DNA of 52,600 nt from Photobacterium chitinilyticum (GTDB lineage Bacteria; Pseudomonadota; Gammaproteobacteria; Enterobacterales; Vibrionaceae), in the NCBI RefSeq assembly GCF_004104355.1, contig NZ_RJLM01000020.1, forward strand, positions 1 through 52,600, written 5' to 3'. Position numbers and translations under genes: made by a program. Below the pieces are notes generated by a model that ran no database searches, was not told the origin of the DNA, and saw nothing but the letters and a program-made list of their open reading frames with translations. The number at the start of each line of letters is the position of its first letter. Within the stretch, counting starts at the first letter, position 1. This document shows, piece after piece, positions 27,649 to 39,660 of the stretch.

Positions 27649-28728
27649 TTACAAATAGGCCATCGCCACCCGGGAAGTCAACTTAGTTACCAGTTCATAG
27701 GCAATTGTACCGATATGCTCGGCAACCACCTCGGCTGGCAAGCCCTCTCCCCATAGAATCGCTTCGTCACCCACTTTATCTGCAGCATCCGGACCAAGAT
27801 CTACCGTCAGCATATCCATCGATACCCGTCCAGCCATCGGCACTGTACGGCCATTGACCAATACAGGTGTTCCGTTCGGTGCCGAGCGCGGATACCCATC
27901 ACCATAACCAATCGCAATCACTCCGACTTTAGTATCGCGTTCGCTGGTCCAAATCCCGCCGTAGCCGACTTGCTCACCTTTCTTCACATCCCTGACAGCA
28001 ATCAGGCTGGAAGTCAGCGTCATCACGGGTTTCATATCGAATGCCGCCGACGACCGTTCGGTCTCCATAAACGGTGACACCCCGTACATGATAATCCCAG
28101 GACGGATCCACTCTAGGTGACTGTCAGGCCAAGCCAAGATACCTGCAGAAGCCGCCAATGAGCGTTCTCCACGACAACCTTCAGTCAGGCTAAGAAAAGT
28201 ATTAACTTGCTGATGAGTCACCGCGCTGTTCAGCTCGTCGGCACAGCCAAAATGACTCATATACCGTAACGGTTTTGCCACATTCGGACACGCATGCAGG
28301 CGTTCAACAAACTCATCGAGCTGTTCCGGGCGTACACCAAGGCGGTGCATACCGGTATCAATTTTCAACCACACCACGACCTGGCTATCCAGCTGGGCCT
28401 GTTCCAGCGCCTCTAGCTGCTCGACAGAGTGAACGACAGTATGGATGTTGTTGGTGACCAGTACCGGCAGATCGGTAGCGGCATAGAAGCCTTCAAGCAG
28501 AAGTACGGGCTTCACGATGCCGCCTGCACGCAGGGTCAGCGCCTCTTCAATCCGTGCGACACCAAAACCATCCACATCCGGCAGGCTTTGTGCCACGCGG
28601 GCCAGACCATGACCGTAACCATTGGCCTTCACCACCGCCAGTATTTTACTGTTCGGAGCCTGTAATCGGAGCTGGCTGATATTATGGGTCAGCGCTTTTG
28701 TGTTGATATAAGCTGTCGCCGCTTTCAT
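27649..28728 (-). CDS. alr: Alanine racemase
   Basis: Alr makes D-alanine for peptidoglycan with pyridoxal phosphate. The PLP lysine lies in [11 protein letters not shown] at about 34, and the second catalytic tyrosine in QVGYGGIW near residue 250. The fold is an N-terminal TIM barrel and a C-terminal beta domain ([11 protein letters not shown]). I start at ATG 28728 (359 residues; E. coli Alr 359), preceded by AGGA; a TTG one codon upstream is less likely. As in E. coli, it lies directly after dnaB (72 bp). Confidence 0.96.
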   Translation of the reverse strand: MKAATAYINTKALTHNISQLRLQAPNSKILAVVKANGYGHGLARVAQSLPDVDGFGVARIEEALTLRAGGIVKPVLLLEGFYAATDLPVLVTNNIHTVVHSVEQLEALEQAQLDSQVVVWLKIDTGMHRLGVRPEQLDEFVERLHACPNVAKPLRYMSHFGCADELNSAVTHQQVNTFLSLTEGCRGERSLAASAGILAWPDSHLEWIRPGIIMYGVSPFMETERSSAAFDMKPVMTLTSSLIAVRDVKKGEQVGYGGIWTSERDTKVGVIAIGYGDGYPRSAPNGTPVLVNGRTVPMAGRVSMDMLTVDLGPDAADKVGDEAILWGEGLPAEVVAEHIGTIAYELVTKLTSRVAMAYL

Positions 28729-28800
28729 CAAAAATCCTACATTAATGAATCCGGCCTGGGCCGGTGATCCGACGCCAAGTCATAAAGAAAGTCCGTCCGG

Positions 28801-30198
28801 TTACTCTTCGTCGAAAGCCGGGCCGGCATAGTTATCAAATCGAGAGAACTGCCCCTGGAAGGTCAGCCGTATAGAACCAATCGGGCCGTTACGCTGTTTA
28901 CCGAGAATGATTTCGGCAATCCCTTTCAGGGCGCTGTCTTCGTGGTAGACCTCATCACGGTAAATAAACATGATCAAGTCGGCATCCTGCTCGATGGCTC
29001 CCGATTCACGCAAATCCGAGTTAACCGGGCGTTTGTCGGCACGTTGCTCCAACGATCGGTTCAGCTGAGAAAGTGCGACCACAGGAACGTTTAATTCTTT
29101 CGCCAGAGCCTTAAGAGAGCGCGAAATCTCTGCGATTTCCAAGGTACGGTTGTCCTGATAGCCGGGAACCCGCATCAGCTGAAGGTAATCGATCATGATC
29201 ATACTGATCCCACCGTTGTCGCGGGCAATACGGCGGGCACGGGAACGCACTTCTGTCGGTGTCAGGCCCGAGCTGTCATCGATAAACATATTCTTCTTTT
29301 CCATCAGAATACCCATCGTCGATGAAATGCGTGCCCAGTCTTCATCATCAAGCTGGCCGGTACGGATCTTAGTCTGATCGACCCGAGAGAGAGAGGCGAG
29401 CATACGCATCATGATCTGCTCGGCAGGCATCTCCAGCGAGAAAATCAGCACCGGTTTTTCTTGCTCCATGGCCGCATTTTCGCACAGGTTCATCGCAAAG
29501 GTTGTTTTACCCATCGATGGACGTGCCGCCACGATAATCAAATCAGAACCTTGCAAACCCGCAGTTTTCTTGTTCAGATCACTAAAACCCGTTGATACGC
29601 CGGTAACTCCATCCTGCGGTGTCTGATACAACAGTTCGATACGCTCTAACGTTTTCTCCAGAATAGTATCGACATTCTGCGGTCCTTCATTTTCGTTGGT
29701 GCGCTGCTCGGCAATAGCAAAAACTTTGCTTTCCGCCATATCGAGCAAATCTTCACTGGTTCGCCCTTGCGGATCATAACCGGCATCGGCAATCTCATTT
29801 GCCACGCCGATCATATCTCGGATCAGTGCCCGCTCGCGGACAATGTCTGCATAGGCAGAAATATTTGCCGCTGACGGTGTATTTTTGGCTAGTTCTGCCA
29901 GGTAGGCAAAGCCCCCGACATCTTCCAGGTGATCGGCTCGCTCGAGATGCTCAGACAAGGTAATCAGATCGAGAGGCTGGCCACCTTCAAGTAAAACCGA
30001 TACGCCTTCGAAAATAATGCGGTGAGGGCGACTGTAGAAGTCATTGGCGACCACTTTCTCAGCCACTGCATCCCACTTCTCATTATCCAGCATCAAGCCG
30101 CCAAGGACGGACTGTTCGGCCTCCAGAGAGTGAGGAGGCATTTTGATAGCGTCCATCTGGGAATCTTTGGGTTTATTCGGTTTACTTTTCTCTGCCAT
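28801..30198 (-). CDS. dnaB: Replicative DNA helicase DnaB
   Basis: DnaB is the hexameric helicase that unwinds DNA at the fork and contacts primase. An N-terminal helical domain (PPHSLEAEQSVLGGLMLDN near the start) is joined to a RecA-like motor with Walker A (PSMGKTTFAMN), Walker B (MIDYLQLM) and the closing GSIRLTF. No intein is present. The ATG at 30198 gives 465 residues, begins MAEKSKPNK as in vibrio homologues, and is preferred to an upstream in-frame Met. It heads a dnaB-alr-OMP series. Confidence 0.97.
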   Translation of the reverse strand: MAEKSKPNKPKDSQMDAIKMPPHSLEAEQSVLGGLMLDNEKWDAVAEKVVANDFYSRPHRIIFEGVSVLLEGGQPLDLITLSEHLERADHLEDVGGFAYLAELAKNTPSAANISAYADIVRERALIRDMIGVANEIADAGYDPQGRTSEDLLDMAESKVFAIAEQRTNENEGPQNVDTILEKTLERIELLYQTPQDGVTGVSTGFSDLNKKTAGLQGSDLIIVAARPSMGKTTFAMNLCENAAMEQEKPVLIFSLEMPAEQIMMRMLASLSRVDQTKIRTGQLDDEDWARISSTMGILMEKKNMFIDDSSGLTPTEVRSRARRIARDNGGISMIMIDYLQLMRVPGYQDNRTLEIAEISRSLKALAKELNVPVVALSQLNRSLEQRADKRPVNSDLRESGAIEQDADLIMFIYRDEVYHEDSALKGIAEIILGKQRNGPIGSIRLTFQGQFSRFDNYAGPAFDEE

Positions 30199-30442
30199 AG
30201 GAATTGCGTGCTTACCGGAAACTAAGCCGGGCATTATACATTATTCATGCTGGGTCTATGTATCAATATAGCGGGGAAAAGTACAATAACTGAAAAGCGT
30301 ATCGATCCCTGGAGTATTATGCCGTGCATTTCAACTCGGTATCGAGAATCATCATGATTTTGACCAAATGCTGACATTGTTCAGGTAAACTTTGTAGTCA
30401 ACTCCCGTTATCTCATTTTACTCTCGTCCCGAAGGAGGACAC

Positions 30443-31192
30443 TTGGCAAGATATTTACTGACCTTATTGCTGCTTGCCAATATCACAGCCTATGCCGACG
30501 ACGACACTCCGACCCAGATCCCTTCCCCCTGGTCGAGCGAGCTTGAGCTGGGATACCAGTCATTAGGAGGCAACTCTGACTCGGAGTCACTCAATACGCG
30601 TGTGGGGCTAACTTACGTCAAAAACCAATACCGCCAGACTGCCGAGGCGAAATACCTACTGGCCGAAAAAGATGGTGAGGAAGATAAGCGCAAGGGCCAA
30701 GTTGAGCTGCAGACGGATATGAAAATCAACGAGCGTACCTATGTACTGGGCAACACCAACTATGTTGATGATAGGTATGGCCCTTATTTTATCGACTTGA
30801 CCCTGGCCACCGGTCTCGGTTATCAGCTATTGCGACTGGAAACCTTTCAGATGGAAGTGGAAGCCGGTCCGGGCTATCGCCATCAGGAACCGAATGCTGA
30901 TGAAATTGATGATGATGACATCATCGTCCCGGAAACGGTGGATGAACTGATCCTCCGTGGAAGTGCCAAGTTCACCTGGAAGCCGTCGAAAACCGTCGAG
31001 CTCAATGCCCGTTTTACCGGTATTGCCGGTAACAGCAACAGTACGCTGGAAACAGAAATCGATCTTACCAGCTCAATCACCGAGCATATCGCGATCAAGT
31101 TCAGCAATACCCAGAAACTCAACAGCTGGGTACCAAACGGGCTGGAAAAACGTGATTCGACGATGACTATCAACTTGCTGTTCAAGATCTAA
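30443..31192 (+). CDS. DUF481 (YdiY-like) outer-membrane protein
   Basis: A 249-residue exported protein. The start is TTG at 30443, fixed by a perfect AAGGAGG site seven bases before it. A signal peptide (LLTLLLLANITAYA) is cut near residue 18. The mature part has the DUF481 pattern: repeated amphipathic strands such as SELELGYQSLGGNSDSESL, GPGYRH and a closing MTINLLFKI. The family is thought to form a barrel in the outer membrane; its role is unknown. It is divergent from dnaB and has a bidirectional terminator after it. Confidence 0.78.
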   Translation: MARYLLTLLLLANITAYADDDTPTQIPSPWSSELELGYQSLGGNSDSESLNTRVGLTYVKNQYRQTAEAKYLLAEKDGEEDKRKGQVELQTDMKINERTYVLGNTNYVDDRYGPYFIDLTLATGLGYQLLRLETFQMEVEAGPGYRHQEPNADEIDDDDIIVPETVDELILRGSAKFTWKPSKTVELNARFTGIAGNSNSTLETEIDLTSSITEHIAIKFSNTQKLNSWVPNGLEKRDSTMTINLLFKI

Positions 31193-31253
31193 CAGTATTA
31201 CGTATTCCCTATACCGCATCTCTCAATACCGCACCTTCCAAACGCCAGATACA

Positions 31254-31281
31254 AAAAAGCCAGCCCGAAGGCTGGCTTTTC
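31254..31281. terminator. Bidirectional terminator between the DUF481 gene and rplI
   Basis: AAAAGCCAGCC-cgaa-GGCTGGCTTTT: an 11-bp symmetric stem with A and T runs serves both convergent transcripts. Confidence 0.9.
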
Positions 31282-31302
31282 GACTAACAACACTAAAAGC
31301 TA

Positions 31303-31755
31303 TTACTCTGCAGCAACAACAGTTAGGTTGATAGTTGCGAATACGTCAGAGTGCAGCTGGATGCTGATCTCGAATTCGCCAGTAGTACGTAGCGCGCCTT
31401 CAGGTAGACGAACTTCGCTCTTCACTACTTCAACGCCAGCTGCAGTTACAGCGTCAGCGATGTCACGAGTACCGATAGAGCCGAATAGTTTACCTTCGTC
31501 ACCCGCTTTAGAAGCAATAACAACTGCTTCTAGAGCGCTTAGTTTGTCAGCACGTGCTTGCGCAGCAGATAGTTGCTCAGCAACTTTCGCTTCTAGCTCA
31601 GCACGACGAGCTTCAAACATTTCAACGTTAGCTTTAGTTGCCATAACCGCTTTACCCTGAGGGATCAGGAAGTTACGTGCAAAACCAGATTTAACGTTAA
31701 CTTGATCACCAAGGCTACCTAGGTTACCGATTTTATCAAGTAGAATAACTTGCAT
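31303..31755 (-). CDS. rplI: 50S ribosomal protein L9
   Basis: L9 binds 23S rRNA near the L1 stalk and helps keep the reading frame. The 150 residues show the N-terminal domain ([30 protein letters not shown] pattern), a long connecting helix and the C-terminal domain ([28 protein letters not shown]). It is the last gene of the rpsF operon, 37 bp after rpsR. Confidence 0.98.
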   Translation of the reverse strand: MQVILLDKIGNLGSLGDQVNVKSGFARNFLIPQGKAVMATKANVEMFEARRAELEAKVAEQLSAAQARADKLSALEAVVIASKAGDEGKLFGSIGTRDIADAVTAAGVEVVKSEVRLPEGALRTTGEFEISIQLHSDVFATINLTVVAAE

Positions 31756-31792
31756 TATCTTGTCCTCTTAAACTTAATTAAACCGCTACCGA

Positions 31793-32339
<547 letters not shown>

Positions 32340-32346
32340 TTACAAA

Positions 32347-32748
32347 TTACTCAGCTGCTGCTTCGCCTTCAGACTGTGCTGGAGCAGCTGGCTGCTCTGC
32401 ACGTTCTTCACGACGTGGGGCACGCTCTTCTTTAGCCTTCATCATTGGAGATGGCTCAGTGATAGCGCCTTTAGTACGCATGATCATGTTACGGATCACT
32501 GCATCGTTGAAACGGAAAGTTGATTCCAGTTCGTCAACTACAGACTGCTCAGCTTCAACGTTCATTAGAACGTAGTGTGCTTTGTGCAGTTTGTTGATTG
32601 GGTAAGCCATCTGACGACGACCCCAATCTTCTAGACGATGGATCTGACCGCCAGAATCTTTGATAGCAGCAGTGTAACGCTCGATCATGCCAGCAACCTG
32701 CTCGCTTTGATCAGGGTGCACCATGAATACGATTTCGTAATGACGCAT
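32347..32748 (-). CDS. rpsF: 30S ribosomal protein S6
   Basis: S6 binds 16S rRNA together with S18. The 133-residue protein begins [18 protein letters not shown] and has the ferredoxin-like fold. A C-terminal acidic tail (about 100-133, rich in Glu, Ala, Arg and Pro) contains the region where RimK adds glutamates in E. coli. It is the first gene of rpsF-priB-rpsR-rplI, behind a leader with an S6:S18-type element. AAGGAGCAACC is the ribosome site. Confidence 0.97.
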   Translation of the reverse strand: MRHYEIVFMVHPDQSEQVAGMIERYTAAIKDSGGQIHRLEDWGRRQMAYPINKLHKAHYVLMNVEAEQSVVDELESTFRFNDAVIRNMIMRTKGAITEPSPMMKAKEERAPRREERAEQPAAPAQSEGEAAAE

Positions 32749-32772
32749 TGGTTGCTCCTTACGGATTAATCA

Positions 32773-32806
32773 GCTTCTCTATTTGGCTCGGTTATCCAGG
32801 AGAAGC
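32773..32806 (-). promoter_or_regulatory. rpsF leader, S6:S18-binding autoregulatory element
   Basis: In RNA sense GCTTCTC (32800-32806) pairs with GAGAAGC (32773-32779), enclosing a bulged hairpin that exposes the trinucleotide CCG (32789-32791) next to a TGG/CCA inner helix. This is the layout of the widespread S6:S18 leader motif, in which a CCG mimics the rRNA site and the S6-S18 pair represses its own operon. The element ends about 25 nt before the rpsF start codon. Confidence 0.7.
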
Positions 32807-32845
32807 AAGGAACTAAAAAAAGAACCGAGAATTTGGAGGCAGAAT

Positions 32846-32873
32846 AGTATAGAGAATGGGCAATTTTAGCAAG
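32846..32873 (-). promoter_or_regulatory. rpsF operon promoter
   Basis: On the minus strand -35 CTTGCT (32868-32873), 16 bp, and -10 TATACT (32846-32851). It would give a leader of about 90 nt containing the S6:S18 element. Confidence 0.55.
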
Positions 32874-32963
32874 CTAATTTTATGGATAAAGGCAAAGTTG
32901 GGAGGTTCTAGATACGGGATAGTGGAAAAGCAGGATTTTTCAGAACCGCAAATTCATCAAAAA

Positions 32964-33001
32964 TAAAAAAGCAGAAGCGCCACAATCTCTACGCTTCTGC
33001 T
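32964..33001 (-). terminator. Terminator of the nsrR-rnr-rlmB operon
   Basis: On the minus strand GCAGAAGCG and CGCTTCTGC form a 9-bp stem around a 12-nt loop, followed by TTTTTTATTTT. It lies about 40 bp after the rlmB stop. Confidence 0.8.
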
Positions 33002-33041
33002 CTTGCTAGGGCCGAGGGCCAGCTTTTCCTAGTCCTCGCTC

Positions 33042-33782
33042 TTAACTGTCCTGACGCTGGCGTACCGCTTCAAATAAGCAGATACCCGTTGCAACCGAGA
33101 CGTTCAGGCTTGATACCGAGCCTGCCATCGGGATTTTGATCAGGTCGTCACAGGTTTCGCGGGTCAGACGGCGCATGCCCTCGCCCTCTGCACCCATCAC
33201 GATGGCCAGCGGACCGGTCAGTTTGCTGTGATAGATATCGTGAGTCGCCTCACCAGCCGTACCGACAACCCAGACACCTTTGTCCTGCAGTGCGCGTAGA
33301 GAGCGTGCCAGGTTGGTTACACGAACCAGTGGCATGACTTCTGCCGCACCACAAGCAACCTTGCTCGCCGTCGCGTTCAGCTGGGCGGAACGATCTTTGG
33401 GCACAATCACCGCCACGGCACCAGCCGCATCAGCATTTCGCAGACAGGCCCCTAAATTATGCGGGTCTGTCACACCGTCCAGTACCAACAGCAACGGGTT
33501 CTCTTCGCCAGCCAGCAGATCGTCAAGATCGTTCTCATTGTACTGCTTACCCGGTTTTACACGCGCAATGATGCCCTGATGAGAGGCTCCTTTGACTTTA
33601 TCGTCCATCGCCTTGCGACCAGCCTGCTGCATGGTAATACCTAGCATCTGTAACTCGTTCAGCACAGGCATAAGGCGATCGTCCTGGCGCCCCTTCATCA
33701 CAAACACTTCGATAAAGCGTGACGGATCGGAAGCCAATATGGCTTTTACGGCATGAATGCCGAAAATTACTTGATTACTCAT
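33042..33782 (-). CDS. rlmB: 23S rRNA (guanosine(2251)-2'-O)-methyltransferase RlmB
   Basis: RlmB methylates the ribose of G2251 in the peptidyl-transferase P loop. The 246 residues consist of an N-terminal L7Ae-like substrate-binding domain ([11 protein letters not shown]) and a C-terminal SPOUT knot domain with its three motifs: [29 protein letters not shown] and [18 protein letters not shown]. It follows rnr by 3 bp, as in E. coli. Confidence 0.97.
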   Translation of the reverse strand: MSNQVIFGIHAVKAILASDPSRFIEVFVMKGRQDDRLMPVLNELQMLGITMQQAGRKAMDDKVKGASHQGIIARVKPGKQYNENDLDDLLAGEENPLLLVLDGVTDPHNLGACLRNADAAGAVAVIVPKDRSAQLNATASKVACGAAEVMPLVRVTNLARSLRALQDKGVWVVGTAGEATHDIYHSKLTGPLAIVMGAEGEGMRRLTRETCDDLIKIPMAGSVSSLNVSVATGICLFEAVRQRQDS

Positions 33783-33785
33783 TAC

Positions 33786-36323
33786 TTAATTCTTCTTCGC
33801 TTCTCGTTCTTTCTTACCAGCTCGTTGCTTACGTTTCTTGGTCGATTTCTTCTTGGCTTTCTTTTCGTTAGCCTTGCCTTTAGGGGCTTTATCGTCCTCT
33901 GGGCGTGGGATTGCTCCGGCCTTTAGTTTCTGGCGTACCGAGCTGCGCTCTTTCTTCGACTTGCTGCGGTGCTCTTGCTGCGCTTGGGCCTCGCCGTCTT
34001 CGACACGATAGGCTTTCATGCTCTGGCGCTGCAGGCCTTCCGCCTTACGCATCCGTTGTTTTTTCTCTCGGTTTTTGTCGGTCTTGCCCGCTCCACGAGG
34101 CTTGCGGGTACTACCGACGATATCAAAGTCAATCTGGCGATCATTGAGATTAATCGACGCAACCTTCACTTTTACCGTATCACCGAGGCGATAAACCTGA
34201 CCGGAGCTATCACCAATCAGACGCTGGCCAATTGCATCATACTGGTAGTAATCATTGGCCAGATTCGAGATATGAACCAAACCGTCAATGTTCAGCTCAT
34301 TCAGGCGAACAAAGAAACCAAAGCCCGTCACATTGGCAATCACGCCGTCAAATTCATCACCGACATGATCCTGCATGTACTCACATTTCAGCCAGTCCGC
34401 CACATCGCGAGTCGCATCGTCAGCACGACGCTCGGTCATCGAGCACTGCTCACCCAACGTATCCATATCATCGAATGAATAATGGTAACCACCGGTTGGT
34501 GTCCACCGATCGGTATTTGTGCCTTCTTTCTTGGCTATCAGATACTTAAGTGCGCGGTGCAAGGTTAAATCCGGGTAACGGCGGATTGGTGAAGTAAAGT
34601 GCGCGTACTGCTTCAGTGCCAAACCAAAGTGACCAAGATTATCAGCCTGATATACCGCCTGCTTCATCGAGCGAAGTAACATACTTTGAATCAGCTCTTT
34701 ATCCGGACGGTTTTGGATCAGAGTTGCCAGTTCAGCATAGTCACGCGGAGATGGTTCCAGCCCGCCAGACAGGTGCAAGCTCAGCTCCCCAAGAAAATCA
34801 CGGAAGCCTATCAGGCGCTCTTCGCCCGGCGAATCATGCACACGGTAAAGCGCAGGCTCTTTGGCCTTCTCGACAAAACGTGCCGAGGCAATATTGGCCA
34901 GGATCATACATTCTTCGATGATCTTGTGCGCGTCATTGCGCTCTGCCGGCACAATGCGGTCAATCTTGCGATCTGCATTGAAGATGAACTTGGTTTCCAC
35001 CGTTTCAAATTCAATAGCGCCACGTGATTCACGCTCTGTCTTCAATACCTTATACATGCCATACAAGTTTTCGAGGTGCGGAACCAGTGGCGCATAGCGC
35101 TCACGCAGCTCTTCATTGCCATCCAGCATGTTGCTGACCTTGGTATAGGTCAGGCGGGCATGAGAGTTCATCACGGCTTCGTAGTGCTTGTAGCCAGACA
35201 GCTTGCCACTTTCCGAAATAGTCATTTCACATACCATGCACAGGCGATCTACCTGCGGGTTCAGTGAACATAAACCGTTCGACAGTACTTCCGGCAACAT
35301 TGGAATAACCTGAGAAGGGAAGTACACCGAGTTGCCTCGCTTCACCGCTTCGTTATCCAACGCCGAGCCCTGACGAACATAGTGGCTCACATCGGCAATC
35401 GCAACCCACAGACGCCAGCCACCTGACTTCTTCGGTTCACAATAAACAGCATCATCGAAGTCGCGGGCATCTTCACCATCAATAGTCACTAATGGTAAAT
35501 CACGCAGATCAACACGGCCTTTTTTCGCCTCCTCAGGAACTTCTTCCGCTAGTCCCTGGATCTGTTTTTCAACTTCGCTCGGCCACTCACTGGGAATATC
35601 GTGGGTACGCAGGGCAATCTCGATTTCCATCCCCGGCGCCATATTCTCACCCAGCACTTCGACCACTTTACCGACGGCATTGTACTGGCGAGTTGCACGC
35701 TGGTTGATCTCGACAACCACCACATTTCCCATCCGTGCTCCCATACGGTACTCGTTCGGGATCACAATATCCTGAGAGATACGGGAGTCATCCGGTACTA
35801 CGTAACCCATACCGTCTTCGATAAAGAAGCGGCCTACAATCTGGCCGGCGTATTCCTGCAGGACACGGACCACGCGACCTTCACGACGGCCTCGTTTATC
35901 CGTACCCGCAACCTGGGCAAGAATATAGTCACCGTGGATCACCCCGCGCATTTGATGATGCGGCAGCAGCAAATCCTCTTCTTTGGCATTGGTGCCTTCA
36001 GGACGCAGGAAGCCAAAACCATCACGATGGCCAATCACATGGCCTTTGATAAGGTCAAGGCGCTCAGGTAGGGCATAGCATTGGCGGCGAGTAAAAATAA
36101 GTTGGCCATCACGTTCCATCGCACGCAGACGGCGACGCAAACCTTCATACTGCTCATCACCTTCCAGCTTTAACTCAGCAAACAGCTGATCACGGCTAAC
36201 AGGTGCAGTAAAGCCGCGGATCACTTCAAGGAGCATCTCACGGCTTGGAATTGGGTTTTCATAATTTGATGCTTCGCGATCGCGAAAAGGGTCGACCGGT
36301 AAATCGGTAGTACCTTTGGACAT
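33786..36323 (-). CDS. rnr: Ribonuclease R
   Basis: RNase R is a processive 3'-5' exoribonuclease that can degrade structured RNA. The order is N-terminal winged helix, cold-shock domains, the RNB catalytic domain ([13 protein letters not shown] with its four Asp; about 280-300), an S1 domain ([17 protein letters not shown], about 645-725) and a very basic Lys/Arg-rich tail of about 110 residues. The ATG at 36323 gives 845 residues and [18 protein letters not shown], matching homologues; upstream in-frame ATGs lack ribosome sites and fall in a leader hairpin. Confidence 0.96.
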   Translation of the reverse strand: MSKGTTDLPVDPFRDREASNYENPIPSREMLLEVIRGFTAPVSRDQLFAELKLEGDEQYEGLRRRLRAMERDGQLIFTRRQCYALPERLDLIKGHVIGHRDGFGFLRPEGTNAKEEDLLLPHHQMRGVIHGDYILAQVAGTDKRGRREGRVVRVLQEYAGQIVGRFFIEDGMGYVVPDDSRISQDIVIPNEYRMGARMGNVVVVEINQRATRQYNAVGKVVEVLGENMAPGMEIEIALRTHDIPSEWPSEVEKQIQGLAEEVPEEAKKGRVDLRDLPLVTIDGEDARDFDDAVYCEPKKSGGWRLWVAIADVSHYVRQGSALDNEAVKRGNSVYFPSQVIPMLPEVLSNGLCSLNPQVDRLCMVCEMTISESGKLSGYKHYEAVMNSHARLTYTKVSNMLDGNEELRERYAPLVPHLENLYGMYKVLKTERESRGAIEFETVETKFIFNADRKIDRIVPAERNDAHKIIEECMILANIASARFVEKAKEPALYRVHDSPGEERLIGFRDFLGELSLHLSGGLEPSPRDYAELATLIQNRPDKELIQSMLLRSMKQAVYQADNLGHFGLALKQYAHFTSPIRRYPDLTLHRALKYLIAKKEGTNTDRWTPTGGYHYSFDDMDTLGEQCSMTERRADDATRDVADWLKCEYMQDHVGDEFDGVIANVTGFGFFVRLNELNIDGLVHISNLANDYYQYDAIGQRLIGDSSGQVYRLGDTVKVKVASINLNDRQIDFDIVGSTRKPRGAGKTDKNREKKQRMRKAEGLQRQSMKAYRVEDGEAQAQQEHRSKSKKERSSVRQKLKAGAIPRPEDDKAPKGKANEKKAKKKSTKKRKQRAGKKEREAKKN

Positions 36324-36384
36324 AAGTAGATCCATATTGGCGAAGATATAACCATAGTATATCCGGGCCATAGGTGAACAGACG

Positions 36385-36410
36385 GGAGCAAAGTTCAATT
36401 TCTTTGCTCC
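36385..36410 (-). other. Hairpin between nsrR and rnr
   Basis: GGAGCAAAG and CTTTGCTCC form a perfect 9-bp stem around an 8-nt loop in the 124-bp gap. It has no T run, so it is not a full terminator. It may be a processing site or a leader structure that sets rnr expression apart from nsrR. Confidence 0.5.
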
Positions 36411-36447
36411 ACTGAATAATTTAAGAAGTTATTGATTGGCTATACGA

Positions 36448-36879
36448 TTAAGCGACAGGGCGATCCAGCAGTACACGCAGCGGCGGGTTATCCGAGATCA
36501 AACTTGCCAGCGTATGCCGATCAAGCTCGGCTAAAAACGCAAGCCTTGCCGAGTCCAAAATCCCTTTCAGGCGGCAAGCCGGTGTAATATGGCAAAAGTC
36601 TTCACTGCAGTTAACTATCTGCAATGGCTCAATTGCCCGCACCACATCGCCGAGAACTATCTTATCCGCAGGCATTCCCAGGCGAATTCCGCCATTCTTA
36701 CCACGGACGGTTTCGACATAGCCCAATTGGCCTAACTTATTAATAATCTTAACCATATGGTTACGTGACACACTATAGATGTCGGTCACTTTCGAAATAC
36801 TAGCCAGCTCACCTTCCGGTAGCGTTGCCAAGTATATCAGGGCCCTCAGGCCATAATCGGTAAAACTTGTTAACTGCAC
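36448..36879 (-). CDS. nsrR: Nitric-oxide-sensing repressor NsrR (Rrf2 family)
   Basis: NsrR is an iron-sulfur repressor that releases DNA when NO attacks its cluster, turning on NO-detoxifying genes. The Rrf2 winged helix ([40 protein letters not shown]) and the cluster cysteines C91, C96 and C102 ([14 protein letters not shown]) match E. coli NsrR in number and position. The start is GTG at 36879, behind GGAGGAGT, giving 143 residues. It heads nsrR-rnr-rlmB as in E. coli. No NO-dependent target gene is adjacent. Confidence 0.94.
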   Translation of the reverse strand: MQLTSFTDYGLRALIYLATLPEGELASISKVTDIYSVSRNHMVKIINKLGQLGYVETVRGKNGGIRLGMPADKIVLGDVVRAIEPLQIVNCSEDFCHITPACRLKGILDSARLAFLAELDRHTLASLISDNPPLRVLLDRPVA

Positions 36880-36946
36880 AATAACTCCTCCTGCTGTCAT
36901 TTTAATCGGGTTATTGACTAAAAGATACAGATCAGATACAACTTAT

Positions 36947-36969
36947 AAGATGCATTATAGATGTAACTT
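36947..36969 (-). promoter_or_regulatory. Probable NsrR operator overlapping the nsrR promoter
   Basis: The 23-bp imperfect palindrome from AAGATGCATTA (36947-36957) to AGATGTAACTT (36959-36969) has the 11-1-11 layout of NsrR sites, with the AAGATGCAT half-site well preserved and 7 of 11 bases symmetric. A consensus -10 TATAAT on the minus strand (36954-36959) lies inside it, so bound NsrR would block its own promoter. Confidence 0.6.
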
Positions 36970-36993
36970 TACCAACACCTCGCAGTCCATACT

Positions 36994-37022
36994 AAAAGAG
37001 AGGCCCCCAAAGCCTCTCTTTC
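36994..37022 (-). terminator. Terminator of motX
   Basis: AAAGAGAGGC-cccaaa-GCCTCTCTTT: a 10-bp stem with T-rich flank on the minus strand, about 30 bp after the motX stop. Confidence 0.8.
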
Positions 37023-37052
37023 ATTTATCCATTATTGCTACAGCAATATTCT

Positions 37053-37679
37053 CTACCAGAACGTATCACGACGTTTTGCCCTGGCAATCACATTACCCGG
37101 CATCCGGTTTTCTAGGCTATGGCGCAAGCGTGTAATCTTGCTATGGGTCTTGCGACTCGCCGTCACCGTATTATACAGCCAGCGGTAGGCGTCCTCAAAA
37201 TCCAACGGACTGCCATAATTGTTCAGCAGTAATTCTGCTAACTGGATCCGAGCATCAACATTCCCCATTGATGCGGCTTCACGCAAATAGGGAATAGCAC
37301 GCTCCCTATCCTGCTGAACCAGGGTACCGCTAGCATAGTAGCGTCCCAACTGCTCCAGCGCTGCCGGCGAGCCCTGATTGGCCGCAGACTGCATGTAGTA
37401 CACGCCCAGCTCAACATCGCGATCGACACATACGCCCCACGCCAGCATATCGCCATACAGAAACTGATAGGCAGGCGATTCAACCCGGATAGCATGCGCT
37501 TCGATATCCTGAAGCAACTGGCAGTCATCGGCTTTTACCTGCTGAAGATGGCTGTTAGAGTCAAACAGTCGGATCAGCTCTGACTCGGTATATACGGGAA
37601 CTGCTTCGCCTACATCTTCTAATGCATAAACGGGTGTCGCTGTCAGCAATGTGGAAAGAAGTAGTATGCGCAGTTTCAT
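37053..37679 (-). CDS. motX: Sodium-driven polar flagellar protein MotX
   Basis: MotX, with MotY, forms the periplasmic T ring that holds the PomA-PomB stator of the sodium-driven polar flagellum. The 208 residues begin with a signal peptide (cleaved near YALED, about residue 19) followed by Sel1-type repeats (GVYYMQSAANQGSPAALEQLGRYYASG, AIPYLREAASMGNVDARIQLAELLL). Two cysteines (C53 and C83 region) could form the known disulfide. Its place beside purA, away from other flagellar genes, is typical of vibrios. A generic Sel1-repeat protein is the alternative. Confidence 0.87.
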   Translation of the reverse strand: MKLRILLLSTLLTATPVYALEDVGEAVPVYTESELIRLFDSNSHLQQVKADDCQLLQDIEAHAIRVESPAYQFLYGDMLAWGVCVDRDVELGVYYMQSAANQGSPAALEQLGRYYASGTLVQQDRERAIPYLREAASMGNVDARIQLAELLLNNYGSPLDFEDAYRWLYNTVTASRKTHSKITRLRHSLENRMPGNVIARAKRRDTFW

Positions 37680-37878
37680 TCACAAGTCTCTATTAAACCG
37701 TAGATAACTTATCGGCAAGAGTATGTCAGACTTTAACCTCTTTTATCAGGAAAACGGCAATTTTTTGCCGCTTGAATTCATTACACAGCAGGAAAATTGA
37801 CGCAACAAACATCTGCAAATTATGGGAGCAAGGCCCATACTAGGATAATACTGCCAGCATCCCACCAAACAACAGACA

Positions 37879-37909
37879 TAAAAAAACCAACCCCTTGAGG
37901 TTGGTTTCT
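37879..37909 (-). terminator. Terminator of purA
   Basis: On the minus strand AAACCAACC-tcaagg-GGTTGGTTT is followed by a T run. A 9-bp stem, 31 bp after the purA stop. Confidence 0.85.
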
Positions 37910-37939
37910 TCTAATCATACTTATCATCAATAATGATGA

Positions 37940-39289
<1,350 letters not shown>

Positions 39290-39378
39290 CTAGCACCTTA
39301 AAGAACGCCTTGCAGTCATTTTTTAACCGTAGCGGATATTTCTGCAAGAACACTGTCACGGTTGCATGCTTGGGCGAT

Positions 39379-39573
39379 TTACATACTAGTGTACATCATG
39401 TAAGCAATCACACTGCCAGTAACCACCAGGCAACCACCAATCCGGCGCAGGGTGTTGTCATCTTGCTGGCTCAGTTGGCTTACCATCTCTCGCCACCCCT
39501 TCGGCGCAAGTAATGGCCCAAGCCCTTCAAATACCAACACTAAGCCCAGAGCCAACCAAATCGCTTTATTCAT
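39379..39573 (-). CDS. yjeT: DUF2065 (YjeT-like) small membrane protein
   Basis: A 64-residue protein with two hydrophobic helices (AIWLALGLVLVFEGLGPLL; IGGCLVVTGSVIAYMMY) separated by a charged loop WREMVSQLSQQDDNTLRRIGG. It matches the DUF2065/YjeT family, which lies between hflC and purA in E. coli as here. Its function is unknown; it is probably an inner-membrane protein. Confidence 0.85.
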   Translation of the reverse strand: MNKAIWLALGLVLVFEGLGPLLAPKGWREMVSQLSQQDDNTLRRIGGCLVVTGSVIAYMMYTSM

Positions 39574-39610
39574 GATTACTACCTTAATTTTGTATTCTGT
39601 TCCAACGACA

Positions 39611-39643
39611 AAAAAAAAGACAAGGCCGAAACCTTGTCTTTCT
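39611..39643 (-). terminator. Terminator after hflC
   Basis: On the minus strand AAAGACAAGG and CCTTGTCTTT form a 10-bp stem with a 6-nt loop, followed by a T run (39611-39618). It ends the nnr-to-hflC gene series. Confidence 0.85.
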
Positions 39644-39660
39644 ATTCGTTTTACGTTGGC

